Source: Gammaproteobacteria bacterium
GTDB taxonomy: Bacteria > Pseudomonadota > Gammaproteobacteria > Nevskiales > Nevskiaceae
Length of the DNA stretch: 58,144 bases
Assembly (NCBI GenBank): GCA_026398815.1
Contig: JAPLSA010000007.1
Location: 1-58,144 of the forward strand
Direction of reading: 5' to 3'
Shown here: positions 8,714 to 16,866 of the stretch, piece by piece
How the letters are laid out: the number at the start of each line of letters is the position of its first letter
Position numbering within the stretch: the first letter of the stretch is position 1
Translations under genes and position numbers: made by a program
Notes under the pieces: model-generated
What the model was told of the DNA's origin: nothing
The model's input: only the letters and a program-made list of their open reading frames with translations
The model's database searches: none

Positions 8714-9328
8714 TCAGGGCGCCAGGCTGCGCAGGATCAGGGCGATGACCTTGTTCGAGCCTTCGGGCACCGAGTCGAGGTTGTACTGCAGCAGCAGCGG
8801 CCGCAGGTAGCCGTTCATCGACGACAGGATGCCGTGCACGGTTTCGTCGAGCGGCGTCTTGCGCTCGAACTCGCCGGCCTGTCGCCCTTCCATCACCACC
8901 CGCGAAACCAGGGCCACCAACTGCTCGGTATAGGCCAGCGATGGCGACCAGCCTTCGCCGCAGGAATGGGCGGCGATGTCGTACAGCTTGCGGTCGTTGA
9001 AGAACAGTTTGACGCTCGTGGAAACCGCTGTTTCAAGCAGTTTCCGCAGCTTTTCGGTCGGCGTGCGCGCCTGCGCGATCGTCGTCTCGATATCGCCGAG
9101 GATCGATCCCAAGGTGGTCATGCAGATCGCTTCGGCGATCGCCTGCTTGGAGTTGAAGAACTTGTAGATGTAGGCCTTCGAGAAGCCGATCGCGTCGGCG
9201 AGATCGGACACCGTGGTCTTGTCGTAGCCGTAGCGGCTGAAGTGCCGGCCGGCGGCGGCGACGATCTGTTCGCGGATCGCGTGCTCGGCCGGACCGCGCG
9301 GGCCGGAATCGGGGAGAGGGCTGGTCAT
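8714..9328 (-). CDS. TetR/AcrR-family repressor of the RND system
   Basis: 204 aa from ATG 9328; upstream in-frame codons would run into the operator. The N-terminal helix-turn-helix is typical (IVAAAGRHFSRYGYDKTTVSDLADAIGFSKAYIYKFFNSKQAI, residues about 22-65). The C-terminal ligand-binding half resembles AcrR/RutR-type helices with no recognised ligand. The gene lies between the adaptor-permease operon (same strand, downstream) and the divergent outer-membrane channel. Identical 24-bp operator cores occur at both boundaries, so it most likely represses itself and both halves of the efflux system. Confidence 0.92.
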   Translation of the reverse strand: MTSPLPDSGPRGPAEHAIREQIVAAAGRHFSRYGYDKTTVSDLADAIGFSKAYIYKFFNSKQAIAEAICMTTLGSILGDIETTIAQARTPTEKLRKLLETAVSTSVKLFFNDRKLYDIAAHSCGEGWSPSLAYTEQLVALVSRVVMEGRQAGEFERKTPLDETVHGILSSMNGYLRPLLLQYNLDSVPEGSNKVIALILRSLAP

Positions 9329-9360
9329 GGCTGGCACCAAGTGTACCCCACGGTGCCGGT

Positions 9361-9394
9361 TTGACAACGAGTGACCAATTAGTAATATGGTCAC
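9361..9394 (+). promoter_or_regulatory. Sigma-70-like promoter overlapped by TetR operator 2
   Basis: TTGACA (9361-9366), a 16-nt spacer, and TAATAT (9383-9388) form a near-consensus promoter reading toward the outer-membrane channel gene. GTGACCA (9371-9377), N10, TGGTCAC (9388-9394) overlaps the spacer and -10 element, so repressor binding would block polymerase. The same operator core occurs at 8674-8697. Confidence 0.85.
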
Positions 9395-9424
9395 ATGTCA
9401 ATGCCAAAACTGCGGAGCGCCGCG

Positions 9425-10906
9425 ATGTCCCGCCTGATGCCCTTCGCGGCCTCCACCCTGCTGGGCATGCTGGCGTCCGGCTGTGCCGTTGGCCCCGACT
9501 ACCAGCGCCCGGCGCTCGACGCACCGGCGCAGTTCCGCGAGCAGACGGCATTGTCGGCCCGTGCAGCGCAGGCGGCGGCCGCGCCTGCCACCGGGACCGA
9601 CTGGTGGCGCGGCTTCGACGATCCGGTGCTGACCGCGATCGTGGCGACCGCGCTCGATGCCAACCTCGATCTCGCCCAGGTCGTGGCGCGCGTCAGCCAG
9701 TCGCGGGCGATGCTCGGCGCCGCGACCGCCGCACTGCTGCCGGCCGGCGAGCTCAGCGGCCAATCGGTGCGCTTCCATCAGTCGCTGCGCTCGCAGCTCG
9801 GCCAGATCCTCGATGCCAGCTCGCCGGACTTCGATCGCAACGGCAGCTACAACGAACTCAACCTCGGCGCGAGCTGGGAGATCGACCTGTTCGGCGGCCG
9901 TCGCCGCGCCCGCGAGGCCGCAGTCGCCGAGCTGCAGGCGGCTGAAGCCGGCGCCGATGTCGCACGCCTGAGCGTGGCCGCCCAGGTGGCCGACACCTAT
10001 CTGCTGGTGCGCGGCCTGCAGCAGCGGCTGACGGTGGCCCAGGCGCAGATCGACGCCACGCGGAAGCTGGTGGCGATCGTCCAGCGCCAGTTCGATGCCG
10101 GCGTGGCCGCCGAACTGCAGCTGCGCCAGGCCGAGGGCGCGTTGTCGCAAGTGGCGGCCAGCGTGCCGGTGCTCGAGGCCGGTCTGGAAGTGGCGATGAA
10201 CGCGCTCGATGTCGCGCTCGGCAGCCAGCCCGGCAGCCATCGCGAGCTGCTGACGCCGATCACACCGGTGCCGGCGGCACCGGCGATCACCGAACTTGGC
10301 GGGCCCGCAGATCTGCTGCGCCGGCGACCCGACCTGCGTCTGGCCGAACGGCGGCTGGCGGCGTCCAGCGCCCGGATCGGGGTGGCGATCGCCGAGTACT
10401 ACCCGAAGTTTTCGCTCGGCGGCCTGATCGGCACTGCCACCACCGGCACGGCTGCGCTGTTCACCAACGACGCGAATCAGGCCAGCGGCGTGCTCGGCCT
10501 GCGCTGGCGATTGTTCGACTTCGGACGCATCAACGCCGAGATCGACGCCAGCCGCGGCCGCGAGGCCGAAGCGCTGGCCGCCTACAAGCTGGCCGCGCTG
10601 CACGCCTCCGAGGATGTCGAGAACGCGCTGGTCACGCTGACTCGCCGCGAAACCCAGCTGCGCACCCTGAACGACGGTGAACGCGCGCTGGCCCGGGCGC
10701 GTTCGGCAGCGCAGGCGGCCTACGAGGGCGGCGTGGTCAGCCTGCTCGAAGTGCTCGATGCCGACACCCGGCTGCTGGCCCAGCGCGATGCCCAGGTGGT
10801 CGCCCAGCTGGAGGCCTCGCGTGCGGCGGTGAGCGCGTTCAAGGCGCTCGGCGGCGGCTGGCGCGAAGCCGCGCCGCCGGCTGAAAGCAGCCTGGCCGCC
10901 CGATAG
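9425..10906 (+). CDS. Outer-membrane efflux channel, NodT/OprM family lipoprotein
   Basis: 493 aa from ATG 9425, which has GGAG 8 nt upstream; in-frame ATGs at 9395 and 9401 lie at or before the expected transcript start. The signal peptide ends in the lipobox LASGC, followed by AVGPDYQRPA, the standard start of mature NodT-type proteins. Two TolC-like repeats are visible, with the conserved LNLGASWEIDLFGG.RRAREAA and LRRRPDLRLAERRLAASSARIGVA segments. It forms the exit duct for the adaptor and permease encoded on the other side of the TetR gene. The divergent layout with a shared operator sequence indicates co-regulation. Confidence 0.95.
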   Translation: MSRLMPFAASTLLGMLASGCAVGPDYQRPALDAPAQFREQTALSARAAQAAAAPATGTDWWRGFDDPVLTAIVATALDANLDLAQVVARVSQSRAMLGAATAALLPAGELSGQSVRFHQSLRSQLGQILDASSPDFDRNGSYNELNLGASWEIDLFGGRRRAREAAVAELQAAEAGADVARLSVAAQVADTYLLVRGLQQRLTVAQAQIDATRKLVAIVQRQFDAGVAAELQLRQAEGALSQVAASVPVLEAGLEVAMNALDVALGSQPGSHRELLTPITPVPAAPAITELGGPADLLRRRPDLRLAERRLAASSARIGVAIAEYYPKFSLGGLIGTATTGTAALFTNDANQASGVLGLRWRLFDFGRINAEIDASRGREAEALAAYKLAALHASEDVENALVTLTRRETQLRTLNDGERALARARSAAQAAYEGGVVSLLEVLDADTRLLAQRDAQVVAQLEASRAAVSAFKALGGGWREAAPPAESSLAAR

Positions 10907-10975
10907 TACCAGAAGCGAAGCACAGCGAATTTCCCGGACCTGCCGGCGGCAGGTCGACCCAATGGAGGACATGAC

Positions 10976-11719
10976 ATGAGCCAACCCACAGCAATCGTGT
11001 TCGGCGTCGGCACCAGCCGCGGCGTCGGCGGTGCGGTCTGCAAGCGTTTCGCCCGCGAGGGCTATCACGTGATCGTCGCCGGCCGCACGCCGGCCAAGAT
11101 CGACGAAGTAGTGGCCGAAATCGCCGCCAGCGGCGTTGGCAGCGCCGAAGCCTGGCCGACCGATGTGACTGACGAAGCCCAGGTGATCGCCGCCTTCGAC
11201 CGCGCGATGAATCCTGGCCCGGGCCGGACGCCGGCCGATGTCGTGGTCTCCAATGCCGGCAACAACGCGATCATCGACTTCACGAAACTGACCGCCGCGC
11301 AGTTCGAGGACTTCTGGAGAGTCGGCTGCTACTCCGGCTTTCTGGTCGGCCGCGAAGCCGCGCGTCGATTGCTGCCGCTAGGCCGCGGCACGGTGATCTT
11401 CACCGGTGCCTCGGGCAGCCTGCGTGGCAAGCCCGGCTTCGCCCATTTCGCTGCCGCCAAGGCCGGCCTGCGAATGATTGCCCAGAGCATGGCGCGCGAG
11501 TACGGGCCCAAGGGCCTGCATGTCGCCCACGTGGTGATCGATGGCGGCATCGACGGCGACCGCCTGCGCGAAGCGATCCCGCAGATGGTCGAGAAGCTCG
11601 GCACCGACGGCCTGCTGAGCTTTGATGCGATTGCCGACAACTACTGGCTGCTGCACCAGCAGCCGAAATCGGCGTGGACGCAGGAACTCGAGATCCGCCC
11701 GTACCGCGAGAACTGGTGA
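10976..11719 (+). CDS. SDR-family oxidoreductase with Phe in place of catalytic Tyr
   Basis: 247 aa with a good ribosome site (ATGGAGGAC just upstream). The Rossmann cofactor motif is present as GVGTSRGVGGA (about 10-20), and VVSNAGN at 90-96 is the NAG motif. The catalytic position normally occupied by Tyr in YxxxK is Phe158 (HFAAAK, Lys162), while Ser146 is retained. Some SDR subgroups naturally lack the Tyr and have altered or lost dehydrogenase activity. Substrate unknown. It lies 69 nt after the efflux channel gene and 43 nt before a second SDR gene on the same strand, so the three could share a transcript. Confidence 0.85.
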   Translation: MSQPTAIVFGVGTSRGVGGAVCKRFAREGYHVIVAGRTPAKIDEVVAEIAASGVGSAEAWPTDVTDEAQVIAAFDRAMNPGPGRTPADVVVSNAGNNAIIDFTKLTAAQFEDFWRVGCYSGFLVGREAARRLLPLGRGTVIFTGASGSLRGKPGFAHFAAAKAGLRMIAQSMAREYGPKGLHVAHVVIDGGIDGDRLREAIPQMVEKLGTDGLLSFDAIADNYWLLHQQPKSAWTQELEIRPYRENW

Positions 11720-11762
11720 GCCCGGCAGTCCCATCACCCTCTGTCACTGACGAGTACCGACC

Positions 11763-12614
11763 ATGACTTCGAAATCCCCCATCGCGCTGGTCACTGGCGC
11801 GTCCTCCGGCATCGGCAAGGCCACGGCTGAACGGCTGACCGAGGCCGGTTACAAGGTCTACGGCACCAGCCGGCGCGGCGTGCAGTCGGCGCAGCTCCCA
11901 TTCGAGATGCTGGCGCTGAACGTCAATGTCGACGCATCGGTGGCACAAGCGGTCGACACGGTGCTGAAGCGTGAAGGCCGCATCGATGTGCTGGTCAACA
12001 ACGCCGGCTTCGGCGTGGCGCCGGCAGGCGCCGAAGAAAGCACCATCGAGCAGGCGCGCGAGATCTTCGAGACCAATTTCTTCGGGCTGGTGCGGATGAC
12101 CCGCGCCGTATTGCCGCAGATGCGCCGGCAAGGCAGTGGACGGATCATCAACATCGGCTCGGTGCTCGGCCTGCTGCCGATGCCGTACGGGGCGCTGTAT
12201 TCGGCGACCAAGCACGCGGTCGAGGGCTATTCGGAATCGCTGGATCACGAGCTGCGCACGCGCGGCATCCGGGTATCGGTGATCGAGCCGGCCTTCACCC
12301 GAACCGCGTTCGATGCCAATGTCGTCGAGCCCGACGCCACGCTCGCCGAGTACGGCGATAACCGCGCGGCCCTCAACAAGCTGCTGCAGGACTCGATCGC
12401 CAAGGGCGACGATCCGAAAGTCGTCGCCGAGGTCGTGCTCGAAGCCGCCAACGCGGCCCATCCTCGGCTGCGCTATACCGCCGGCCGGCTGGCTGGCCGC
12501 CTGAGCCTGCTGCGCCGTTTCGCGCCAACCGCGCTGGTGGACGCCGGAATCCGCAAGGATTTCAAGCTTGATGCCGTGCCGGCCAGCGCCCGTCCTCCGG
12601 TCGCATCGAAATAG
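11763..12614 (+). CDS. SDR-family NAD(P)-dependent oxidoreductase
   Basis: 283 aa. The classical SDR motifs are complete: TGASSGIG (11-18), NNAG (79-82), Ser133, and YSATK (Tyr146, Lys150). The tail is extended by about 40 residues after the usual fold, as in the subgroup of retinol/steroid dehydrogenase-like bacterial SDRs; the exact substrate cannot be read from sequence. Same strand as the preceding SDR gene. Unlike that neighbour, all active-site residues are intact. Confidence 0.92.
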   Translation: MTSKSPIALVTGASSGIGKATAERLTEAGYKVYGTSRRGVQSAQLPFEMLALNVNVDASVAQAVDTVLKREGRIDVLVNNAGFGVAPAGAEESTIEQAREIFETNFFGLVRMTRAVLPQMRRQGSGRIINIGSVLGLLPMPYGALYSATKHAVEGYSESLDHELRTRGIRVSVIEPAFTRTAFDANVVEPDATLAEYGDNRAALNKLLQDSIAKGDDPKVVAEVVLEAANAAHPRLRYTAGRLAGRLSLLRRFAPTALVDAGIRKDFKLDAVPASARPPVASK

Positions 12615-12884
12615 CTGCGGCCACTGCTTCGGGCGCGAATTACGCGGTGTTCAGCGCGCTTGAGCCGTTCCCGAACTACATCTACGAACTCAGCGCTGTG
12701 ACGCTGATCGACGCGCAGGGCGGCATCCTGTTCCAGCCCGGCCTGCAGTGGAAACCGCGCGGCAGCTCCCGAAATCAGCAGCAGAGCCCAGGCCGTGGTG
12801 CCGCCTCCTTGGCCATAGCCCGTAAACCGAACCAAAGGCCGGCTCGCCGGCATCGATCCACTCCCACTCAACGGACCATCGTCA

Positions 12885-13334
12885 ATGACACAAACGCCCC
12901 ATCAGAACGCAAGCGGACTGGAGCAACTGCAGGCCTGGATTGCCAGCGCTCGCCAACCGGCCATCGGCGAGACTCTTCAGTTCACGCTGAAGGAGGTTTC
13001 CGAAGGCCGCGCAGTCTTCGAGGCTATCCCGGGACGACACGTCTACAACCCGATCGGCTCCGTGCATGGCGGGTACGCCGCGACGCTGCTCGATTCTGCC
13101 TGCGGCTGCGCCGTGCACTCCGCCCTGCGCCCAGACCAGGCTTACACGACGCTGGAACTGAAGGTCGCCTACCACCGGGGCTTGAGCGCCGATACCGGCC
13201 CCATCCTGGCGGAAGGCAAGGTCGTGACCATGGGCAAGCGCGTGGCCTTTGCCGAAGCGCGCATCACCGATGCCAAAGGCCAGCTCTACGCGACCGCCAG
13301 CTCCACGCTGCTGGTGTTCGAGCGCAAAGCCTGA
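12885..13334 (+). CDS. PaaI-type hotdog-fold thioesterase
   Basis: 149 aa. The hotdog signature SVHGGYAATLLDSACGCAVHS (about residues 52-72) carries the HGG turn and catalytic acidic residue of the PaaI/YbgC-like acyl-CoA thioesterases. The C-terminus VVTMGKRVAFAEARITDAKGQLYATASSTLLVF matches the family end. It probably hydrolyses an acyl- or aryl-CoA in the cytoplasm. No clear ribosome binding site precedes the ATG. It stands alone, 270 nt after the SDR gene; that gap holds no gene I can support. Confidence 0.9.
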   Translation: MTQTPHQNASGLEQLQAWIASARQPAIGETLQFTLKEVSEGRAVFEAIPGRHVYNPIGSVHGGYAATLLDSACGCAVHSALRPDQAYTTLELKVAYHRGLSADTGPILAEGKVVTMGKRVAFAEARITDAKGQLYATASSTLLVFERKA

Positions 13335-13442
13335 GATCCGATCACGGCGAGGGCGCGGTGCTTCTCGTGAACCGCCTCGCCCGCGAAATGGCTTGTGTCA
13401 CCTGCAGACCCTGTCCGGGCCTCCCCGGCGGCGCCATCGGTC

Positions 13443-13976
13443 TCAGCTCGAACGTTCAAGCTCGGCGTCGCTATCGAGATCACGGACCTGGGCGGCGGTG
13501 CGGCAATCCGGTTCTGCCACATGCGGTCGCCGCGGGGCGAGCGCTTGACCGCCCCCAGGCCAAACACGCCGATCTGCAGGCCGTGGATGGCATTGCGCCG
13601 GTAATCGTTCCAGCAGCGTTCGCGGCTGTAATCGCGAACGCCGTGGCCGATCAGGGCGGCGTGATCGTGGTCGACCAGCGCCCGCTCGTGGCTGCGTCGC
13701 GCACTTGTGGCCATGCTGGTGCCGAGCCAGTACGCGACATCGATGGTGCCCAACCCGTAGCCCAGCCCCTGCCAGTCGAGGATCACCACCGGGCGCTGCC
13801 CTGCAGCCGCGTCGAACATCACGTTGTCGGCACGAAGATCGCTGTGCCACAGGCATTGCGGGGTGGCGAATAGCTGCTTCCAGCGTTGGGCATGGTCGAT
13901 CAGTTGCGCGACAACCCGGAGATCCTGATCCGGCACCAGATCGCCGCACCGTTCCGGGAAGCGCTGGACGACGACG
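13443..13976 (-). pseudogene. Truncated, frameshifted phosphotransferase (APH/EcKinase-like)
   Basis: The minus strand reads PQCLWHSDLRADNVMFDA...PVVILDWQGLGYGLGTIDVAYWLGTS, the catalytic HSDLRADN loop and the DWQ metal-binding loop of aminoglycoside-phosphotransferase-like kinases. The N-terminal lobe is missing: the frame closes at a TAA at about 13977-13979, next to a junction of unrelated sequence. Toward the C-terminus the frame breaks near 13505-13515: after RGDRMWQNRI the family-like ending (R.AAQVRDLDSDAELERSS, stop at 13443) is in another frame. Both lesions indicate a dead gene. Confidence 0.8.
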
Positions 13977-14009
13977 GCTTAACCCGTCCAAGTTTTTTGT
14001 CCGCATCCC

Positions 14010-14028
14010 CCGCTGGTCAACTTTCGGT
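14010..14028. repeat. 16-nt repeat at a gene-fragment junction (copy 1)
   Basis: TCAACTTTCGGTCGGC occurs here, exactly where the Crp/Fnr fragment meets foreign sequence, and again at about 16690-16705 upstream of the MarR gene. The adjacent GTCCAAGTTTTTTGTCC-like sequence resembles an insertion-sequence end. It may mark an old excised element. Confidence 0.45.
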
Positions 14029-14029
14029 C

Positions 14030-14209
14030 GGCAGTAACAAACTTGACCTCGCCCGTGACGACCTGATGGATCTGCTCGCTGGGCCCGCCTTGCCGAGTCA
14101 AGAGGCTGCCCTTCGGCAAGTCCCGGTAACGACTTGCCGCGTCAATGGCCGACCGTGCCGGCTCGGGCAGGGCGTCGTAGAAGTCGTGCGGCGCCGATAA
14201 CGGGATCAT
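14030..14209 (-). pseudogene. N-terminal fragment of a Crp/Fnr-type regulator
   Basis: From ATG 14209 the frame reads MIPLSAPHDFYDALPEPARSA...LPKGSLLTRQGGPSEQIHQVVTGEVKF, the start of a cyclic-nucleotide-binding domain (G-x-L-x-x-x-G-x-x...V..G.VK). After about 57 codons the similarity stops and the frame runs through unrelated sequence to a stop at about 13979. The rest of the sensor domain and the whole DNA-binding domain are missing. It abuts the truncated kinase gene on the same strand, so both ended at one recombination point. Confidence 0.7.
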
Positions 14210-14321
14210 CTTGCTGGACTCGAAGCGGCTGAACACCCACCAGGGGTTTCGGAAGCCGCAAGTTTCAGTTGGCGGAGCAGGACTGCTTGGCACCGACAGT
14301 CGACGCCCCGGACTCGAGCAC

Positions 14322-14582
14322 TCACATCAGGTAGATGCCGATCACGGTGCCGGCCGCGGCGATCACCCAGACCGCGCCGGCGATCTGCCAGGGGCGCGGT
14401 GCATTGCGCAGCTCCATGAAGTGCGACATCACCAGCGCCACCTTGAGCGTGGCGATCAGCATCACCGCGAGCGTGCCGGCCACCGGCGAGAACAGCGGCT
14501 GGGCAAACCACCAGGTCGATGCGGCGGTGCTCGCCATCAGCAGCAGCCAGACGGCCAGCACGGAGCGGACAGCGCGGCTCAT
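14322..14582 (-). CDS. Cytochrome c oxidase subunit IV-like membrane protein (NorF-type)
   Basis: 86 aa with three predicted transmembrane helices and almost no loops. The motif LKVALVMSHFMELRNAPRPW is typical of the prokaryotic COX4/NorF family (caa3_CtaG/COX4 group). It begins 4 nt after the stop of the COX3-like gene and is the third gene of a minus-strand operon (15974 to 14322). Members accompany subunit III proteins in nitric-oxide-reductase or orphan oxidase-like modules. No catalytic subunit I is present in the window, so the role remains open. Confidence 0.8.
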   Translation of the reverse strand: MSRAVRSVLAVWLLLMASTAASTWWFAQPLFSPVAGTLAVMLIATLKVALVMSHFMELRNAPRPWQIAGAVWVIAAAGTVIGIYLM

Positions 14583-14586
14583 GGCG

Positions 14587-15171
14587 TCAGCGCACCAGGT
14601 ACAGCAACGGGAAGATGCAGACCCAGAGCAGGTCGACCATGTGCCAGTAGGTGGCGCCGCCTTCGTACAGCGCGATGCTGTCGCCGGCCCGCGCACCGCG
14701 TGACTTCACGGCCAGCACCGCGATGATCACGGTGCCGACCGCGACATGGCCCAGATGCAGCCCGGTCATGATGAAGTAGTACTGGAAGAAGGCGTTGCTG
14801 GTCAGGCCGATGCCGGCGTCGAACTTCTGCCCGTATTCGAGAATCTTCGAGACGATGAAGGCCACGCCGCAGGCCGCCGCACTGCCGAAGAAGCGCGGCG
14901 CCAGCGTGGCACGGCCGTGCTTCAGCGCGTCGACGCCGAGCACCACCAGCATCGAGCTGCTCAGCAGGATCAGCGTGTTGATGCCGCCGAAGTCCAGATT
15001 CAGCGCCTGACGCGAGGCCTCGAACAGCGCCGGCGCCTGATGCCGATCCCACATGAAGCAGCCGAACATCAGCGCGAATACCGCCATGTCGGCATAGACG
15101 AACACCCATACGCCCTCGACGCCGGGCAGGTGCCGGGCGCGCGGCGCGACGGCTGCGGATTGCGGATTCAC
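14587..15171 (-). CDS. Cytochrome c oxidase subunit III-like protein (NorE-type)
   Basis: 194 aa with five predicted transmembrane helices. Family motifs are VEGVWVFVYADMAVFALMF at the start, FFQYYFIMTGLHLGHVAVG near residue 130, and EGGATYWHMVDLLWVCIFPLLYLVR at the end, where W.HMVDLLW matches the conserved W.FVD.VW of COX3. The five-helix form is the NorE/short COX3 subfamily. It sits 14 nt downstream of a six-helix membrane protein and 4 nt upstream of a COX4-like gene, as one operon. Confidence 0.88.
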   Translation of the reverse strand: MNPQSAAVAPRARHLPGVEGVWVFVYADMAVFALMFGCFMWDRHQAPALFEASRQALNLDFGGINTLILLSSSMLVVLGVDALKHGRATLAPRFFGSAAACGVAFIVSKILEYGQKFDAGIGLTSNAFFQYYFIMTGLHLGHVAVGTVIIAVLAVKSRGARAGDSIALYEGGATYWHMVDLLWVCIFPLLYLVR

Positions 15172-15185
15172 GGCGATCGAACGGC

Positions 15186-15974
15186 TCAGCTGATCGACTG
15201 CCGGGCGACACCCGCAGCGGGGCGCAGGCCGCCGGTGACCGGCGCTGCGGCCAGCGCCTCGCCTTCGCCGACCTCAACCCGGCGCTTCAGATCGCCGAGC
15301 AGGTAGTAGCTGGCGACGAACATCCAGATCAGCCAGGCCGGGTACGGCACCCAGAAGCCGATCAGGCCGTCGTAGGCGAACGGGCCGTTGCGCAGGATCG
15401 CGGTCAGGCTGGCCGGGAAGAAGGTGGCGCCGCAGAAGATCGTCAGGTAGCAGGCCCAGTTCGGCATCACCGGCACCTTCGCCTTTTTGTCGTGCAGCAC
15501 GCACAGCGCCAGCGCCCACATCTGCAGGGTGGTGCACATGTACACGGTGTCGTTCATCAGCCAGCCGGCATCGGTCAGCATCTGGGTCATTTCCGGCGCC
15601 CGCTCCGGGCGCTGCGCGGCCACCACCCAGCACCACATGCTGATCGATACCACCATCACCGTCAGGCAGCCGCCGAGCAGTTGCGTGTAGGCCAGTACCG
15701 GGTAGGGACCGGTCTCGATGCGCTTCATCCGCGCGGTCACGTAGCCGGTCCACGGCAGGTAGAAGCAGATGGTGATCAGCGCGACAAGGAAGCCGACGCG
15801 GATCTCGGTCAGATGGCTGACGTAGCGATCGGTGAACGCCTGCGCCGGCCAGTCCGGATGCGGCGGCGGCAGGTTGTGGCCGAGCCAGGCCCAGAAGATC
15901 ACGAAGGTCGTGACGAAGATCGGCCCCATGAAGATCGACAGCTTCTGATAGAAAACCTTGGTCTGCTCGTCCAT
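15186..15974 (-). CDS. Uncharacterised polytopic membrane protein, first gene of the COX3/COX4 module
   Basis: 262 aa, start supported by GGGAG 8 nt upstream. About six hydrophobic segments are visible (near residues 12-30, 60-80, 92-115, 140-158, 170-190 and 205-225), and the tail is alanine/arginine-rich and soluble. I do not recognise a named family. Being first in an operon with NorE- and NorF-like genes suggests an unconventional partner of that module, perhaps a subunit that replaces or anchors a catalytic component. No cluster of histidines consistent with haem-copper oxidase subunit I is visible, so I would not call it one. Confidence 0.75.
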   Translation of the reverse strand: MDEQTKVFYQKLSIFMGPIFVTTFVIFWAWLGHNLPPPHPDWPAQAFTDRYVSHLTEIRVGFLVALITICFYLPWTGYVTARMKRIETGPYPVLAYTQLLGGCLTVMVVSISMWCWVVAAQRPERAPEMTQMLTDAGWLMNDTVYMCTTLQMWALALCVLHDKKAKVPVMPNWACYLTIFCGATFFPASLTAILRNGPFAYDGLIGFWVPYPAWLIWMFVASYYLLGDLKRRVEVGEGEALAAAPVTGGLRPAAGVARQSIS

Positions 15975-16077
15975 CGCACGTTCTCCCGTGATGCGGCAAA
16001 AAGCGTCTGTAGCGCCTGTGGCAGCGGGATCCGGCGTACGTCGCCGATCCCGCCGATGAAGAAAGAATGGGCCGCGG

Positions 16078-16605
16078 TCAGGCCGCTGCGCGCAGTGCCC
16101 GCGGCGGTTTGTCGAGCGACACGATCAGCTTGCGCAGCACCCGTTCCAGCAGCGCGAATTCCTCGGCATCGAGATCGGAAAACGCGTTCTCGATCGGCTC
16201 GCGCAGCTGCGGCGCGGCTTCAAGCGCCTTGGCCCGGCCGTCCGGCGTGATCGAGATGACATGGCGTCGCGCGTCGCGCGGATCGATGCTGCGGGCCACG
16301 TGGCCGTCCTCCACCAGTTCCTCCAGCAGCCGGGTCATGTTGGCGCGGCTGGTGCCGACCATCTCGCTGAGCTCGCCGGGCGAGGCGGTGCCGGATTCGC
16401 TGGCCAGCAGCAGGCACAGCACGTGGAAGGTGTTCTCGGTCAGGCCCAGCGCCCGGAACACCGGCTCGAAGTAATTGCCGAGGCCGAATTCGGTGGCCCG
16501 CAGCAGGCGAACCATCACCGTGCCAGGCATCAGCAGCTCCGGCAGCGCCCGCTGCATGCGCGGTGTGCTGTCGGCGATCTGCCTCAATCTTCCGGATCCT
16601 TTCAT
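16078..16605 (-). CDS. MarR-family transcriptional regulator
   Basis: 175 aa. The winged helix-turn-helix is clear: LGLTENTFHVLCLLLASESGTASPGELSEMVGTSRANMTRLLEELVEDGHVARSIDPRDARRHVISITPDGRA (about residues 53-125), with the conserved DxRRxxISIT wing. The gene precedes the membrane/COX3/COX4 operon on the same strand with a 103-nt gap, so it may regulate that operon. An AT-rich imperfect palindrome lies directly upstream at 16620-16637, which suggests autoregulation. The ligand is unknown; MarR members often sense phenolics. Confidence 0.92.
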   Translation of the reverse strand: MKGSGRLRQIADSTPRMQRALPELLMPGTVMVRLLRATEFGLGNYFEPVFRALGLTENTFHVLCLLLASESGTASPGELSEMVGTSRANMTRLLEELVEDGHVARSIDPRDARRHVISITPDGRAKALEAAPQLREPIENAFSDLDAEEFALLERVLRKLIVSLDKPPRALRAAA

Positions 16606-16619
16606 GATTGTTACTCATA

Positions 16620-16637
16620 TAGTTTATATATAAATTA
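16620..16637. promoter_or_regulatory. Near-perfect palindrome, candidate MarR operator
   Basis: TAGTTTATATATAAATTA is an 18-bp inverted repeat with one mismatched pair, 15 nt upstream of the MarR start. Its length and AT content fit a MarR half-site pair overlapping the promoter. Confidence 0.6.
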
Positions 16638-16843
16638 ATTGTGCAACGAAGGACGCAACGTGTGCAAGCTTGGCAAGCGGCTGTCCTGATCAACTTTCGG
16701 TCGGCGGCAACAGCCATGGCTGAAGCGTGCGTGAAACTGATGCTCACCCCTATGGGTGATCGTCCCGGTATTGGGCCTGCCTGTCCTTACCATCCGCCAT
16801 CCCCTTCGTTGGGGGACGGTATCCGCGGATGCCGGAACCTGAA

Positions 16844-16866
16844 TTTAGGCGCAAGTTTAGGCGCAA
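16844..16866. repeat. Tandem direct repeat next to tRNA-Phe
   Basis: TTTAGGCGCAA occurs twice, separated by one base, 79 nt beyond the 3' end of tRNA-Phe. It could be part of an attachment or integrase arm site, or be chance. Confidence 0.5.

Noticed and set aside
12640..12884. A protein-like stretch (ALEPFPNYIYELSAVTLID) after the SDR gene
   Set aside because: Only about 40 codons look protein-like, with no start, ribosome site or family. It may be a gene remnant, but I cannot support it.
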